Source: Geomobilibacter sp964432205
Lineage (GTDB): Bacteria; Desulfobacterota; Desulfuromonadia; Geobacterales; DSM-12255
Direction: 5' to 3'
NCBI GenBank assembly: GCA_964432205.1
Contig: CAYSMK010000001.1
Span: 124,001-188,000, forward strand
DNA: 64,000 nt
The notes beneath the pieces were generated by a model. The model did no database searches, had not been told where the DNA came from, and was given only the letters and a program-made list of their open reading frames with translations. A program made the position numbers and the translations under genes. Within the stretch, counting starts at the first letter, position 1. The number at the start of each line of letters is the position of its first letter. Shown here piece after piece: positions 33,283-43,289 of the stretch.

Positions 33283-34296
33283 TCACGTCACCTTGCTGCT
33301 GAAAATGCCACGCCATCGGCAGAGTGTCGTCATCATACGAATACCGGAGAGAAGAGGGAATTTCTTGCTCGTGTAACGGCCCGTTTTCGTCAATTCCCCT
33401 ATATTGGCCATAAAGCTATAGTACTTATCGACAGTATCGCTGAGTGAGTTTACAGAAATGACTTTCCGGAAGCTCGCATATTCCGGGGCCATCCGTTCCA
33501 GCAAAGCAGGGACTTCATCCGGCGCATCAAAGAGTAGTCCGGCATCCTTCACAATTTCAGGGTGTCCCCCATCACGGAGCGCTATGACCGGGAGACCGCA
33601 GCTCAACCCCTCAATCAGCGCATTTGAGCAGGGATCTTTTTGTGCCGCGGTAATGAAGATATCATGACTTTTGAGCTCCGCAGCCAATTGTAGACTGTTC
33701 AGCGGGGCAAGTGTGCGGATATTTTTGAATGATACCGGGGTATTGCCAATGAATGTCATGGCATACCGCTTAAAATCGAGATGTTCGTCCAGCCAACGAT
33801 ACGTCTCGAATCCTTTCTTCGGATTATCCGACCAAGAGACCGCTATCAGCTTGATTTTCTTAACAGCTGAAAAATCCGTTTTACCCTTTGTGTTGAATAT
33901 ATCAGGATCCACAGCATTGTGGATAGTGGTCTCGAACGGAGAGGTGGTTAGCCCCATACGGTAATTCTCTCGCTTTGACCACTCGGATTGGAATATCGTC
34001 GCATCGGCAATAAGCCTATTCGCATCGTTTGTAACCTGATCACGCCGATCAGAGAGCGAATTATACAACCGTATCGGGCCATCAATTCTGTGGATGAAGG
34101 TCTTTCCCGCGTATCTCTTCCTTAATGCACACACCTCGTCAATAAATTGGTAGCTGTTGTATAGATATATCTGGGCCTCGTCAGCGTTGTCCGAGTAGTA
34201 TCCGCGCTGCATCAAGCCGTTTCTCAGGGCTTTCAGGAACTGGTTCCCGCCCCCCCTGGGACCATCGGTGATATCGAAGACAATATGTATTTTCAT
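33283..34296 (-). CDS. Family 4 glycosyltransferase
   Basis: A 337-residue GT-B enzyme. N-terminus MKIHIVFDITDGPRGGGNQF, FIHRIDGPIRLYN in the acceptor half, and KKIKLIAVSWSDNPKKGFE plus NALIEGLSCGLPVIALRDGG in the donor half, with the retaining E-x7-E-like region partly degenerate. It begins 15 nt downstream of the next GT4. Confidence 0.85.
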   Translation of the reverse strand: MKIHIVFDITDGPRGGGNQFLKALRNGLMQRGYYSDNADEAQIYLYNSYQFIDEVCALRKRYAGKTFIHRIDGPIRLYNSLSDRRDQVTNDANRLIADATIFQSEWSKRENYRMGLTTSPFETTIHNAVDPDIFNTKGKTDFSAVKKIKLIAVSWSDNPKKGFETYRWLDEHLDFKRYAMTFIGNTPVSFKNIRTLAPLNSLQLAAELKSHDIFITAAQKDPCSNALIEGLSCGLPVIALRDGGHPEIVKDAGLLFDAPDEVPALLERMAPEYASFRKVISVNSLSDTVDKYYSFMANIGELTKTGRYTSKKFPLLSGIRMMTTLCRWRGIFSSKVT

Positions 34297-34311
34297 TTCA
34301 GCATGACCCCA

Positions 34312-35421
34312 TCAGAGAACAAAACCGACCATAAACTCCCGCCAGGAATCATAGAGCGCGGCATAAGAATTGTGGTCCGCCGTGCGGCGAGCCTCACCGA
34401 TTTCTGAGTCCAGTGACGACAGGTGCTCATAGACATGCCGGGTCCAGAAAGCCAACTCCTCACTATCCTCAACATTCGCGAGCCACCCGCTTTCCTGGTG
34501 ACGCACCAGATCAGTTGCCTGACCAACACGGGTCGAGACCAGAGGCACCCCTGAAGCCATCGCCTCCAATACGGCCTTTGGCCCTCCTTCCTCACGGGAC
34601 GAAACCAGATAGAGATCGAGTGCGTGGTACAGGGAACTCATATCAGCATATGCGTTAACATGTACATGCCGATATAGAATCCCGTTGGCCTCCAGCCCTC
34701 TTTTCACGTAACCCCTGGCTGGCCCCGTCAGGAGCACAAAGAGCTCAGGAACAGAGGGCTTCAGTTGAACCAGCGTCTTTAACAAAACATCAGGCCCTTT
34801 GACCAGCTTCGGCTCGTCACCATCGCCCCAACCGCAGCCGTCCTTCTGGAAACTTCCCACGACAAAGGCCGATTGCGGTATCTGCCACTTGTCTCGCGCA
34901 ACCGCCTGGTCGTTCTTGCCACGGAAAGGAAAATACGAGAGGTTTATTCCTATCGGGATGAGATGCACCTTCAGTGGATCAATGCCCGTGGCGAGGATGG
35001 TCTGCTGCATTTCCCGATTTGGCACCTGAATGCGCGAAATCCTGGGATGGTGAGAGCAGAGAGCGTGGTAACACCGGTCGAACTCGGGATAGCCTGTCCC
35101 GGGCTTGCCATGATAATAGGCTGTCGCAATCCGATTCCTGCCAGCCAGCCATGAAGTCTCCAGCAGGAAATACCTGTCGACATAAAAAACGCACTGTGAC
35201 CTAATTATCCCGGGACTTGCCACTTCTCTGGCTGAAACGCCAATATTTCGGCAGATCTCTAACAGCTCACAAGCTTCATTAGCAAGCGCCCATTCGGATC
35301 CCGCTGAAATAACCATCAGCCTGGAGTAGTCATTACTAAAAAAAGTTGATGACCGGTCCATCAGCATTTTGTAAGTATGGACAAGTTTCTTTTGAATTCT
35401 GCTTAACAATAGTCTCACCAA
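34312..35421 (-). CDS. Family 4 glycosyltransferase
   Basis: A 369-residue GT-B enzyme: RISRIQVPNREMQQTILATG, FVVGSFQKDGCGWGDGDEPK and the donor motif EEGGPKAVLEAMASGVPLVS. The start is TTG at 35421 or the next codon GTG at 35418; neither has a good ribosome site, and a start further in cannot be excluded. Confidence 0.85.
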   Translation of the reverse strand: MVRLLLSRIQKKLVHTYKMLMDRSSTFFSNDYSRLMVISAGSEWALANEACELLEICRNIGVSAREVASPGIIRSQCVFYVDRYFLLETSWLAGRNRIATAYYHGKPGTGYPEFDRCYHALCSHHPRISRIQVPNREMQQTILATGIDPLKVHLIPIGINLSYFPFRGKNDQAVARDKWQIPQSAFVVGSFQKDGCGWGDGDEPKLVKGPDVLLKTLVQLKPSVPELFVLLTGPARGYVKRGLEANGILYRHVHVNAYADMSSLYHALDLYLVSSREEGGPKAVLEAMASGVPLVSTRVGQATDLVRHQESGWLANVEDSEELAFWTRHVYEHLSSLDSEIGEARRTADHNSYAALYDSWREFMVGFVL

Positions 35422-35441
35422 AAAGAGAAGTGGAGGGTGAG

Positions 35442-36158
35442 TTAGGAAGGTTTGGATGCTTTGACTCCGAACCCTGTAGTCATCCCTTTACAATAGACTG
35501 TATGGTAACGATGAGCATTGGCGTCCCACTCAAGAGCTCGTGACTTCAACCAATCAGTCATGAATGCGAGGGGAAGAAGGCGTGTTGCCAGCCCCTTACC
35601 CCCTGACCGTCCATCCCATTCGTAAACCATTGCCCGCACCATGTCGACAAAAACACTCCAGAAACCGCCATGCTCCTCTATGCAGATTACGGTATAACCA
35701 AGTGAACTTAGCTGAAGCCAAAAAAACTGCTCTGTGTATCGAAAGTAATCATTGGGATCGGGATGCTGCGGATAGATGAAAGGAGCTGTCGCCAGCAGGA
35801 CTCCGTCAGGCTTCAGCACCCGCAACGACTCAGCGAGGACTTCTTGATGATTGTAGATATGCTCAAGCAGTTCCGAACAGATAACCGCATCGAATACGTT
35901 ATTGCCGAACGGAAGCGCTGCGGCATCTGCCTGCAAATCAGGAAGTTTCTGCCGAGAGAGATTCAAATAAACCACACGATGTCCGAATGATTCAATATCG
36001 AATACCCCCCTCTTGCCGACTCTATTTCCCCCTATGTCGAGAATGAGGCTACCCTGTGGCAAGCTCCCCACTTCACGATCATAAAATCGATCAACAAAAT
36101 ATCTTCTGAGGGAGTATGAGAGCCCTCGACAGGATCGATTAATTGACATATACCGCAT
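35442..36158 (-). CDS. SAM-dependent methyltransferase
   Basis: A 238-residue class I methyltransferase: LILDIGGNRVGKRGVFDI as the SAM loop, AVICSELLEHIYNHQEVLAE and LKPDGVLLATAPFIYPQHP. The tail FRYTEQFFWLQLSSLGYTVI is typical of methyltransferases in O-antigen and exopolysaccharide clusters. Confidence 0.87.
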   Translation of the reverse strand: MRYMSINRSCRGLSYSLRRYFVDRFYDREVGSLPQGSLILDIGGNRVGKRGVFDIESFGHRVVYLNLSRQKLPDLQADAAALPFGNNVFDAVICSELLEHIYNHQEVLAESLRVLKPDGVLLATAPFIYPQHPDPNDYFRYTEQFFWLQLSSLGYTVICIEEHGGFWSVFVDMVRAMVYEWDGRSGGKGLATRLLPLAFMTDWLKSRALEWDANAHRYHTVYCKGMTTGFGVKASKPS

Positions 36159-36175
36159 TTTCTCCGCACCTATGA

Positions 36176-37063
36176 CTACTCTCTTAGGATCATTTCCTTA
36201 CCGAACTGGAGCCACTCATCGGGTGAGGTCTTGTCAGCCGGAATGTCACCCTGACTTTTCAACACTCCCCTCCCGAGATGAAGAAAGATAACCCGATGCT
36301 GGGCATCAAAACTCCGGTCCACCTTGATTTTCCTGAATTGTGAGTCAGCTGGGAGAAGATCGACAAGCCCAGGCTCCCAGAGAGAGTTTGGGCACGCCCA
36401 GATCTGGTATCCGGCACGTTGAAGGGCAAGAGAGACTCCGTCTCCGGTGTCATGATGCGGCATATCATGGGCAAAGGTTAGGCCTAAGCGGCCAAACAGA
36501 GTGAAGTCAAACAACATTCCCAGTACATGAACAGACTTCACCCGCAACGAATCGAGCCTGACTCCTACACAACGCACCTGATCGTTGAGGCGTCCCATGA
36601 GATAGCTGAGCCAGCCTGTATGGCAGGGCATGGTATCCATATGCAGTGTCATCATGAGCCGGCTGTCGGAATCAATGGTCCGAGCCGCAAGTTCAAGGGC
36701 AACGGCATTGGCATAGCTGCCCTGATATGGGGCTTCGCCCAGTCCAAAGAGCTGCCGCATAAAGCTAAATCGGTAATCAGGCTTTGACTGATTGAAAATT
36801 ACGTTTATATCCGGTTCATTTTCCAGCCATTGGGCCATCTCAACTGGGGAGGCATTGTCTACCACCCATAGCTCATGTTCCTCGGAGGTGTAGCGACGAA
36901 TGGAATCGAGACAGAGTCGCAGAATTTCCCTGGCAGTCTCGTTTGGCTGAAATGAAACAACGACCAGCCGCGGCGATGCTGGGGGGGCGAAAACCCGACG
37001 TATCACCCGAACGGGATAAGTCCGGCCGTAGATGTTGATTCTCAAAACTTCCCCCGACAACAT
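36176..37063 (-). CDS. Glycosyltransferase family 2-like protein
   Basis: A 295-residue GT-A type protein: RLVVVSFQPNETAREILRL, ELWVVDNASPVEMAQWLE and LMMTLHMDTMPCHTGWLSY, where HMD replaces a standard DxD. A longer start at 37093 would overlap the upstream methyltransferase by 26 nt; the ATG at 37063 is 4 nt after that gene's stop and has AGAAG upstream. Confidence 0.75.
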   Translation of the reverse strand: MLSGEVLRINIYGRTYPVRVIRRVFAPPASPRLVVVSFQPNETAREILRLCLDSIRRYTSEEHELWVVDNASPVEMAQWLENEPDINVIFNQSKPDYRFSFMRQLFGLGEAPYQGSYANAVALELAARTIDSDSRLMMTLHMDTMPCHTGWLSYLMGRLNDQVRCVGVRLDSLRVKSVHVLGMLFDFTLFGRLGLTFAHDMPHHDTGDGVSLALQRAGYQIWACPNSLWEPGLVDLLPADSQFRKIKVDRSFDAQHRVIFLHLGRGVLKSQGDIPADKTSPDEWLQFGKEMILRE

Positions 37064-37067
37064 GCCG

Positions 37068-37754
37068 TCACTTCTCTTTTCTTCCGACCGCATAGACTGT
37101 GTCGCACCAATCCATCCGAAACACCCTGCTCACCATTCCCACAAATGGCCGTTCGTACCATCGGGGCCCGGGCACCTTGTTACAGCGAGCGCAGTGTACC
37201 GTCTCCAGGCCGGCAAGGCTCAACAAGGCATAGAGGTTCAGGTAGGTCAACGGCGTGACATGGGTCGGATTGCAGAGGTACCGGGTCGGGTGCTGCGGAT
37301 TGGGAACGCTCAACAGCAGCACCCCGCCCGGGGCAACAACTGCTGCCAAACCACATACTGTGCGTATGCAGTCGGCGAAGGAAAGATGCTCAAGAACCTG
37401 ATTGGCAACAACCAGCTGGAACCGTGTCTCAGCCGGTATTTCCACCAGATTTCTGAAGGTTACTTGTGCCGTCGGATCCGTATCGCAAGAAAAATAGAAA
37501 CCGTCACTGATACCGAGAACTTCCTGCAATACCCTGTTTGCACCACAACCGAAATCAAGGACTTTGCCATTGGAATATTCATTTCGGTATGTTCGGGCCA
37601 AATAGCCATATGGCTCTATGGCCACCGGCAGATCAAAGATGTTGCCGTATTTTCGAAAACCCTCGGTCGTCAAACCAAAAAATCTGCCGTAGGGGATATT
37701 CGTGCCTGTCTCTGAAGGATCCATCAGGTTTGTGGAGTTATCTTGTGCCGTCAT
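37068..37754 (-). CDS. SAM-dependent methyltransferase
   Basis: A 228-residue class I methyltransferase: GKVLDFGCGANRVLQEVLG, FQLVVANQVLEHLSFADC and GGVLLLSVPNPQHPTRYL. It directly follows the ABC ATPase (overlap 37751-37754), a position in which terminal methyltransferases that set chain length in Wzm/Wzt systems often lie; that role is inference. Confidence 0.87.
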   Translation of the reverse strand: MTAQDNSTNLMDPSETGTNIPYGRFFGLTTEGFRKYGNIFDLPVAIEPYGYLARTYRNEYSNGKVLDFGCGANRVLQEVLGISDGFYFSCDTDPTAQVTFRNLVEIPAETRFQLVVANQVLEHLSFADCIRTVCGLAAVVAPGGVLLLSVPNPQHPTRYLCNPTHVTPLTYLNLYALLSLAGLETVHCARCNKVPGPRWYERPFVGMVSRVFRMDWCDTVYAVGRKEK

Positions 37755-39055
37755 AGAATTACTCCTTCTGTTTCTTGAGTCTTCTGCGACCAGTCTGCTG
37801 CGAGCCAGATATGGCCGCCGGCAACAGGTGCCTCCCCCTTTATCATAGCCACAGATTCTACGGTGAACATGATGCCGTCAATGGCATCAACATAGGAACC
37901 AAGACTGTTTTTGGCGTTCACGTCGATCGTATATGTTCCGGGAAGGAAGGGGTTTTGGAGGCGAACGGTGGTTTGGTAGAGCTTTCCCTTCTCACCTGTA
38001 AGAGAAGTGTCGCCACTGGTAGAACTGACTACCGTTGCAAGCCGAGTCTCATCCATCGCCCGGAAGAGAGCTCCAATCCTGTAGCTCAGGCCCTCCCTTT
38101 TTATCCGCCAAGTGAAGCGGAGGCTGAACGGCTCCCCACAAAGAAGATTTGTCGTCGGCATTCCTGAGGAGTTTAGAATCTCAACCTGGCATATCTCAAA
38201 CTGGTCGGCAGGAATGCGATGCTGATGTGATAACAAAAGGGCATTCGCAGTCAGCCTGGATCCACTCTCCAAATAGTGGTACACCACCTCTTCTGACGTA
38301 CCATCAAGAATCACTCTCCCTCTATCGATAAGGATGCCGCGGTTGCAGAGGTTCCGCACTGCCTGCATGTTATGTGAAACCAACAGGACTGTCCTCCCCC
38401 CCCCTGCCACCTCTCCCATCTTCCCAAGGCACTTGCGTTGAAAAGCTGCATCTCCCACTGCCAACACTTCGTCCACAATCAGAATTTCCGGTTCCAGATG
38501 AGCAGCTACGGCAAAAGCAAGCCGAACATACATTCCTGAAGAATATCTTTTTACCGGTGTGTCTACAAACCTGCCGACCTCAGAAAACGCAATGATTTCA
38601 TCCAGTTTCTTGCGAATGTCACTTTTACTCATACCAAGAATGGCGCCATTGAGGAAAATATTCTCCCGACCGGTCAATTCCGGGTGAAAACCCGTCCCGA
38701 CCTCAAGCAGGCTAGCAATACGCCCCTTGAAGCGCACCTCACCTTTTGTGGGTGCCGTCACCCGCGACAAAATTTTTAGGAGCGTTGATTTCCCAGCACC
38801 GTTGCGTCCGACTATTCCGACTAGGTCACCCCGTTTAACCTCGAAAGATATATCCTGAAGCGCACAGAAACGGTCTTGAGACGGTGATTGAACTGTGATT
38901 TGCGAAGAATCATAACCTATCTCTGAGTTTGGGTCCTCCTTACCACATACCCTTGCCCACCAGCTTTGCAGATCGCGGGTAAGGGTGTGGTGACTAATTA
39001 CGCCAAGTCGGTATTCTTTCCAAAGATTTTTTATTTGTATAACGGTATCGCTCAT
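37751..39055 (-). CDS. wzt: ABC polysaccharide exporter ATPase with C-terminal Wzt domain
   Basis: A 434-residue ATPase for export of finished O-antigen-like chains. Walker A GRNGAGKST (about 81-89), signature YSSGMYVRLAFA, Walker B EILIVDEVLA. The C-terminal about 160 residues (from YHYLESGSRLTANALLL) form the beta-sandwich Wzt_C, which in the family reads the modified non-reducing end of the chain. It is paired with the permease immediately upstream (39056). Because Wzt_C needs a capping group, one of the nearby methyltransferases may supply it. Confidence 0.93.
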   Translation of the reverse strand: MSDTVIQIKNLWKEYRLGVISHHTLTRDLQSWWARVCGKEDPNSEIGYDSSQITVQSPSQDRFCALQDISFEVKRGDLVGIVGRNGAGKSTLLKILSRVTAPTKGEVRFKGRIASLLEVGTGFHPELTGRENIFLNGAILGMSKSDIRKKLDEIIAFSEVGRFVDTPVKRYSSGMYVRLAFAVAAHLEPEILIVDEVLAVGDAAFQRKCLGKMGEVAGGGRTVLLVSHNMQAVRNLCNRGILIDRGRVILDGTSEEVVYHYLESGSRLTANALLLSHQHRIPADQFEICQVEILNSSGMPTTNLLCGEPFSLRFTWRIKREGLSYRIGALFRAMDETRLATVVSSTSGDTSLTGEKGKLYQTTVRLQNPFLPGTYTIDVNAKNSLGSYVDAIDGIMFTVESVAMIKGEAPVAGGHIWLAADWSQKTQETEGVIL

Positions 39056-39913
39056 CTAAACTGTATCCACGAAAGATTTTTCTACCCGGCTGAACAAAAT
39101 TATGCCAACAAAGAGGATGAAGATCGTGATTAACAGGCTGATGAACCAACTGCGCATATTGATGGTACCAGTACCCAGAAAGGCGTAGCGGAATCCTTCT
39201 ATAACAGGCGCCATGGGGTTAAGTATCAATAGAAGGCGCCATTTGTAGGGTAGGGATGATACGGGATAGACAACCGGGGTTGCGTACATCCACAACTGAA
39301 CGCCAAATCCGACCAAGTGCGTTAGATCACGATAGCGGGTGGTCATTGAAGAGACAATGATGCCAAACCCAAGACCGAGAGCGGCCATCTGAATAATCAA
39401 AATCGGTAGAAACAAAAGAGCCGGTTGTGGACGGATAGCCGAATTATTCTGCCAATAATAAAGAAAGTATCCCAGAAATAGTAGGAATTGTATCCCGAAT
39501 GAAATGAGATTACTGATTACAATGGAAACAGGTACGGTCAGGCGAGGGAAATAAACCTTACCGAAGATCTGGGCATTATTGACAAAGGTATTTGATGTAT
39601 TATTGAGGCAGTCCGCGAAGTATCTCCAAGCAATCACACCCGAAAGGTAGAAAAGAAAGGGAGGAAGGCCGTCCGTGGAGAGCTTGGCTATATTCCCAAA
39701 AATAACAGTGAACACTATGGTGGTAAGCAGCGGTTGAATGATAAACCAAAGCGGACCCAGGATTGTCTGCTTGTAAACAGAAACAAAATCACGCCAAACA
39801 AAGAGGGATATCAGATCACGATAACACCAAAGCTCCGACAGATTCACGTGAAACCAGCCTGAGTTTGGCTTAACTACAGTGGTAACTTCATTATTTTCTG
39901 TTCTTTCTGTCAA
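39056..39913 (-). CDS. wzm: ABC polysaccharide exporter permease
   Basis: A 285-residue ABC-2 type permease with six predicted membrane helices. Markers are YRDLISLFVWRDFVSVYKQT, LGPLWFIIQPLLTTIVFTVI, YRDLTHLVGFGVQLWMYATP and the conserved NPMAPVIEGFR. It overlaps the upstream GT2 stop by 4 nt and abuts the ATPase, so one transporter unit is formed. Confidence 0.93.
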   Translation of the reverse strand: MTERTENNEVTTVVKPNSGWFHVNLSELWCYRDLISLFVWRDFVSVYKQTILGPLWFIIQPLLTTIVFTVIFGNIAKLSTDGLPPFLFYLSGVIAWRYFADCLNNTSNTFVNNAQIFGKVYFPRLTVPVSIVISNLISFGIQFLLFLGYFLYYWQNNSAIRPQPALLFLPILIIQMAALGLGFGIIVSSMTTRYRDLTHLVGFGVQLWMYATPVVYPVSSLPYKWRLLLILNPMAPVIEGFRYAFLGTGTINMRSWFISLLITIFILFVGIILFSRVEKSFVDTV

Positions 39914-40659
39914 TTTTGCCCCGCTAAACCGTAAAGCAGCAGATTGAGCGCCCTCTTTAGTAGTAAATCCAGGTTGCGAAGATATAGACCTTTATGTCGC
40001 AATACTATTACCGTCATTAAAGCTAGTTTCTGCATAAAACGAATTGAATGGTCTCGCGAGTTGCTCCTAACCCTGTAAAAAAATAACGGTTCTTGAATTT
40101 TAACCACCTTTTTTTTGAGCTCGGATAAAGAAATCCAAAACTCCCAGTCCTCCCAGCCATGTAACATTTTTTCACTGTAGCCGCCGACAATTTTCCAGTC
40201 GGCTTTCCTGTACAACGCCGCAGGATAGATGCAATTATCAATGAGAATTGCCCTCGGATCATAGTCTGGAAGTTGAACCACCCCTTCACGTTCACCGAAT
40301 AATACCCGTTCACAATAGACAATGGCAACTTCTGGCCTGGTATCAAGCAGGTTAACAGCCAGTTCAAGGTAAGTAGGCCCAATTTTGTCATCAGCATCAA
40401 GCGGCAATATATATTCACCGCTCGCCTCTGCGATCCCCTTGTTTCTGGCCGCCGACACCCCCCTATTAACTGTATGGAATATTCTTGTTTTTGCCAGTAT
40501 TAGACTCTGTAATAAGGTAATGGTTGCTTCGTCCGTTGAACCGTCATTCACCACAATGATCTCGTAGTCTGAAAACGTCTGTGCCCCCAGGGAATCCAGC
40601 GTCTCCGGCAGAAACTCACCGTGATTATAACAGGGAACAATGACACTTACTTTTGGCAT
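39910..40659 (-). CDS. Family 2 glycosyltransferase
   Basis: A 249-residue GT-A enzyme: VSVIVPCYNHGEFLPETLDS, EIIVVNDGSTDEATI and the DxD-bearing YILPLDADDKIGPTYLELA. It is directly upstream of the exporter permease, with a 4-nt overlap. Confidence 0.92.
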   Translation of the reverse strand: MPKVSVIVPCYNHGEFLPETLDSLGAQTFSDYEIIVVNDGSTDEATITLLQSLILAKTRIFHTVNRGVSAARNKGIAEASGEYILPLDADDKIGPTYLELAVNLLDTRPEVAIVYCERVLFGEREGVVQLPDYDPRAILIDNCIYPAALYRKADWKIVGGYSEKMLHGWEDWEFWISLSELKKKVVKIQEPLFFYRVRSNSRDHSIRFMQKLALMTVIVLRHKGLYLRNLDLLLKRALNLLLYGLAGQN

Positions 40660-40678
40660 GACATTCCCAATGACGCGC

Positions 40679-41464
40679 TCACACCCTGCTCTCTGAGAGC
40701 AGCCTTCGGTATAATAGTTTGTTCAAGTGGCGTTTGATCTGGTAATCGAAACGGTAATAGACAGTGGACCGTCCTTTGCTATGTAGATAATCCATCCTGA
40801 CCCGAAACTCTTCGGCATACGCCTGCTCTGATTGAGATACCGAACTACTGCCAGCATGCACACGAAAACAGCTTAGTTGTTTATCCACCACCAACGGTGC
40901 AGTCACGCTTCCCAGTCGAAGGAACAGATCATAATCCATACAAAATGATAATGATGGGTTAAACCCACCCACTGCATTAAACAAATCTCGCTTAATAAAA
41001 GTTGAAGGGTGCAGAAGAATGTTACCACGGACCAGGCGACTGAAGGAATATCTTCGTACCCTGATATCACGGATGAATACACCTGCCTCGGTGACAAATG
41101 TAAAACCCGCTGACAACCATGAAGCATTCCGGTTTTTGGAGAAAGAATCCTGCACGTTAGAAAGAACATGAGGATATGGATAGTAATCGTCAGAATTAAG
41201 ATGAGTGATGACTTCTCCGGTCGCCAATGCCACACCCTTGTTCATTGCGTCGGAAATGCCCCTGTCCGGTTCAGATATCCATCGGACCCGCGAATCTGCA
41301 ACTGCATGCGTCTTGACTATTTCAAGTGTCGAGTCGCTAGAACCTCCGTCCACAATGATATGCTCAAATAGGCTATCACCCTGGGCGGCCACCGAGGCAA
41401 GACATTGCGCCAAAAATCGCTCGGCATTCAGTGTTACGGTTATTACGGAGATTCGCAGGGTCAT
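40679..41464 (-). CDS. Family 2 glycosyltransferase (WcaA-like)
   Basis: A 261-residue GT-A enzyme: ISVITVTLNAERFLAQCLAS, HIIVDGGSSDSTLEIVK, SEPDRGISDAMNKGVALATG and the metal site HLNSDDYY. This signature is that of colanic acid WcaA/WcaE-like transferases. It overlaps the upstream GT2 stop (41461-41464). Confidence 0.92.
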   Translation of the reverse strand: MTLRISVITVTLNAERFLAQCLASVAAQGDSLFEHIIVDGGSSDSTLEIVKTHAVADSRVRWISEPDRGISDAMNKGVALATGEVITHLNSDDYYPYPHVLSNVQDSFSKNRNASWLSAGFTFVTEAGVFIRDIRVRRYSFSRLVRGNILLHPSTFIKRDLFNAVGGFNPSLSFCMDYDLFLRLGSVTAPLVVDKQLSCFRVHAGSSSVSQSEQAYAEEFRVRMDYLHSKGRSTVYYRFDYQIKRHLNKLLYRRLLSESRV

Positions 41465-42438
41465 GATGTTTCAGTACCTTTTTCACCATTCCAAATCAAA
41501 CGACAAATCATACCAGCGAGGTCGAAGCGTCCCAGCATTAACCTAACCAGCAGCTCGCCGACCAGCCCCACATACACACCAGGAAGAGCTGACGGACAAT
41601 GACGACGAGTAAATACAAGACGATTGCGCAGAGTATAATAATCGCATTGATAGTTCTTGTGCAAAGGATGTGTAGCCGTTCCAATACTTGCACCCACTTT
41701 GTGGTACACCACACTATTTGGAGCATAGGCAAGACTGTAACGACCCTGTCCACGATAAGCCCAATCAACTTCTTCAAAATAAAGGAAATAATCCTCTTCC
41801 AGGAGTCCCACTTCTCTTAGATATGTTGATCGTACCAGCAGGGATGCTCCCACAACATAGTCCATTCTTTTTTCAACCAGAGACGGGTCCGGTAATTCAG
41901 CGCCACTTAGGGTTCTGCCAATATGCCAGGCAACCCCAAACCACTTATTATAAATTGCACCGCCTAACGCTTGAATTCTGGATCGATTATCATAATCCCG
42001 CAACGTTGAGCCGCACATACCGGCATCAGGCTTTTCATTCAACCTTATGACCATTTCTGTAAGTGCCAATGCTTCAGCAACGGTATCATTATTGAGTAAC
42101 CAACAGAATTCGGCATCCCTCCGTGCCAATGCATACCGCAGCCCGACGTTTGACCCTCCTCCAAAACCGAGATTCGCGCCATTTGTTACCAGAGTAACCA
42201 AAGCATCCGATATACCGCCACCCTTCTCAGCAGCATTTCGGCTTAGCACTTGCCAATCATTCGAGTCTGCCCCAAAGGTTCGCTCGCACCACTCGCTTAA
42301 CTTTACTAATGAATCGTCTTGTGAGCCGTTATCACAAATTACAATTCGGAAATCAGGATACTCAAGTAACAACAGAGACTCAAGACACTCGATCGTATCC
42401 TTCCAGCCATTCCAATTGACAACGATAACGTAAACCAT
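41461..42438 (-). CDS. Family 2 glycosyltransferase (rhamnosyltransferase-like)
   Basis: A 325-residue GT2: VYVIVVNWNGWKDTIECLES, IVICDNGSQDDSL, ANLGFGGGSNVGLRYAL and CWLLNNDTV with the acceptor-side EDYFLYFEEVDWAYRGQG. This pattern is typical of dTDP-rhamnosyl-type transferases, though the donor is not proven. The ATG at 42438, 2 nt after the UbiA gene stop, is preferred over 42477. Confidence 0.9.
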   Translation of the reverse strand: MVYVIVVNWNGWKDTIECLESLLLLEYPDFRIVICDNGSQDDSLVKLSEWCERTFGADSNDWQVLSRNAAEKGGGISDALVTLVTNGANLGFGGGSNVGLRYALARRDAEFCWLLNNDTVAEALALTEMVIRLNEKPDAGMCGSTLRDYDNRSRIQALGGAIYNKWFGVAWHIGRTLSGAELPDPSLVEKRMDYVVGASLLVRSTYLREVGLLEEDYFLYFEEVDWAYRGQGRYSLAYAPNSVVYHKVGASIGTATHPLHKNYQCDYYTLRNRLVFTRRHCPSALPGVYVGLVGELLVRLMLGRFDLAGMICRLIWNGEKGTETS

Positions 42439-42440
42439 GC

Positions 42441-43289
42441 TCACAAATAAATACTCCAACCCACGATCAAAGCCCACAGTATACTAACGCAAAGCAGCGG
42501 CATATCTCTGAGGAGAGATTCAGTCGGATCACCACTTTTGCCTCCTTTAACCCGAAGGATGTATCGAAACAGGCCAAAGGTGCAAAGCGGAACAGTATAT
42601 ACCAGATATGGATGGCCAAGCGTATACATGCTGTAGGTGACCAGAACCGTGGCAGCCGTTATTTGGAGCGTGGCGTCCAGAGTCCCTGCGGTATAGCCAC
42701 ACAGACTGCTTCTGTGACCCGCAGCACCGGCTCCCAGGAGAATCTGCTCTGACAAGCGCTTGCCGGAGCTCAAGAACATTGAAAGAAAGAATACACTTAA
42801 ATACAGCCATTCGGTTATTTCTACGTCAAAAACTGCACTACCAGCTTGAAGCCTGATTAAAAAACCGAATGAAATGCAAAACATGTCAACAACTGGAATA
42901 TGTTTCAACCATATTGAATATAAGATCGTCACCGCTCCATATAACACCAGATACGGAATCAAAGGCTGTACCGTGAAAAATGCTAAAACATGTCCCAGTA
43001 AGCCCAGCACGATAAGTATGGTGATAGCCAGCTTTTTTGAAACAGCCCCGGAAGGAATGGGACGAAAGCGTTTAACAGGATGAAGAGCATCTCTTTCTAC
43101 ATCCTTAAGATCATTAAAAACATATAGGGCGCTAGAAACGATACAGAATGAAGAGAATGATAAAATACCGGTAATCGAGATACAAGCTGAAGAAAACAAC
43201 GACCCACTTAGAAAGGGCGGGAAGAACATGATTAAGTTCTTAATCCACTGTCGTGGCCTTAAGATGGCGAGATAGGGAGATTTAATCAT
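42441..43289 (-). CDS. UbiA-family prenyltransferase (decaprenyl-phosphate phosphoribosyltransferase-like)
   Basis: A 282-residue polytopic enzyme with the prenyl-diphosphate motif NDLKDVERDALHP and about eight membrane helices; the opening LRPRQWIKNLIMFFPPFLSG is that of decaprenyl-phosphate phosphoribosyltransferases, which make a lipid-linked pentose donor. In this cluster it may supply a polyprenyl-phosphate ribose or arabinose donor. Quinone or haem synthesis is unlikely given the context. It overlaps the upstream gene's stop by 4 nt. Confidence 0.85.
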   Translation of the reverse strand: MIKSPYLAILRPRQWIKNLIMFFPPFLSGSLFSSACISITGILSFSSFCIVSSALYVFNDLKDVERDALHPVKRFRPIPSGAVSKKLAITILIVLGLLGHVLAFFTVQPLIPYLVLYGAVTILYSIWLKHIPVVDMFCISFGFLIRLQAGSAVFDVEITEWLYLSVFFLSMFLSSGKRLSEQILLGAGAAGHRSSLCGYTAGTLDATLQITAATVLVTYSMYTLGHPYLVYTVPLCTFGLFRYILRVKGGKSGDPTESLLRDMPLLCVSILWALIVGWSIYL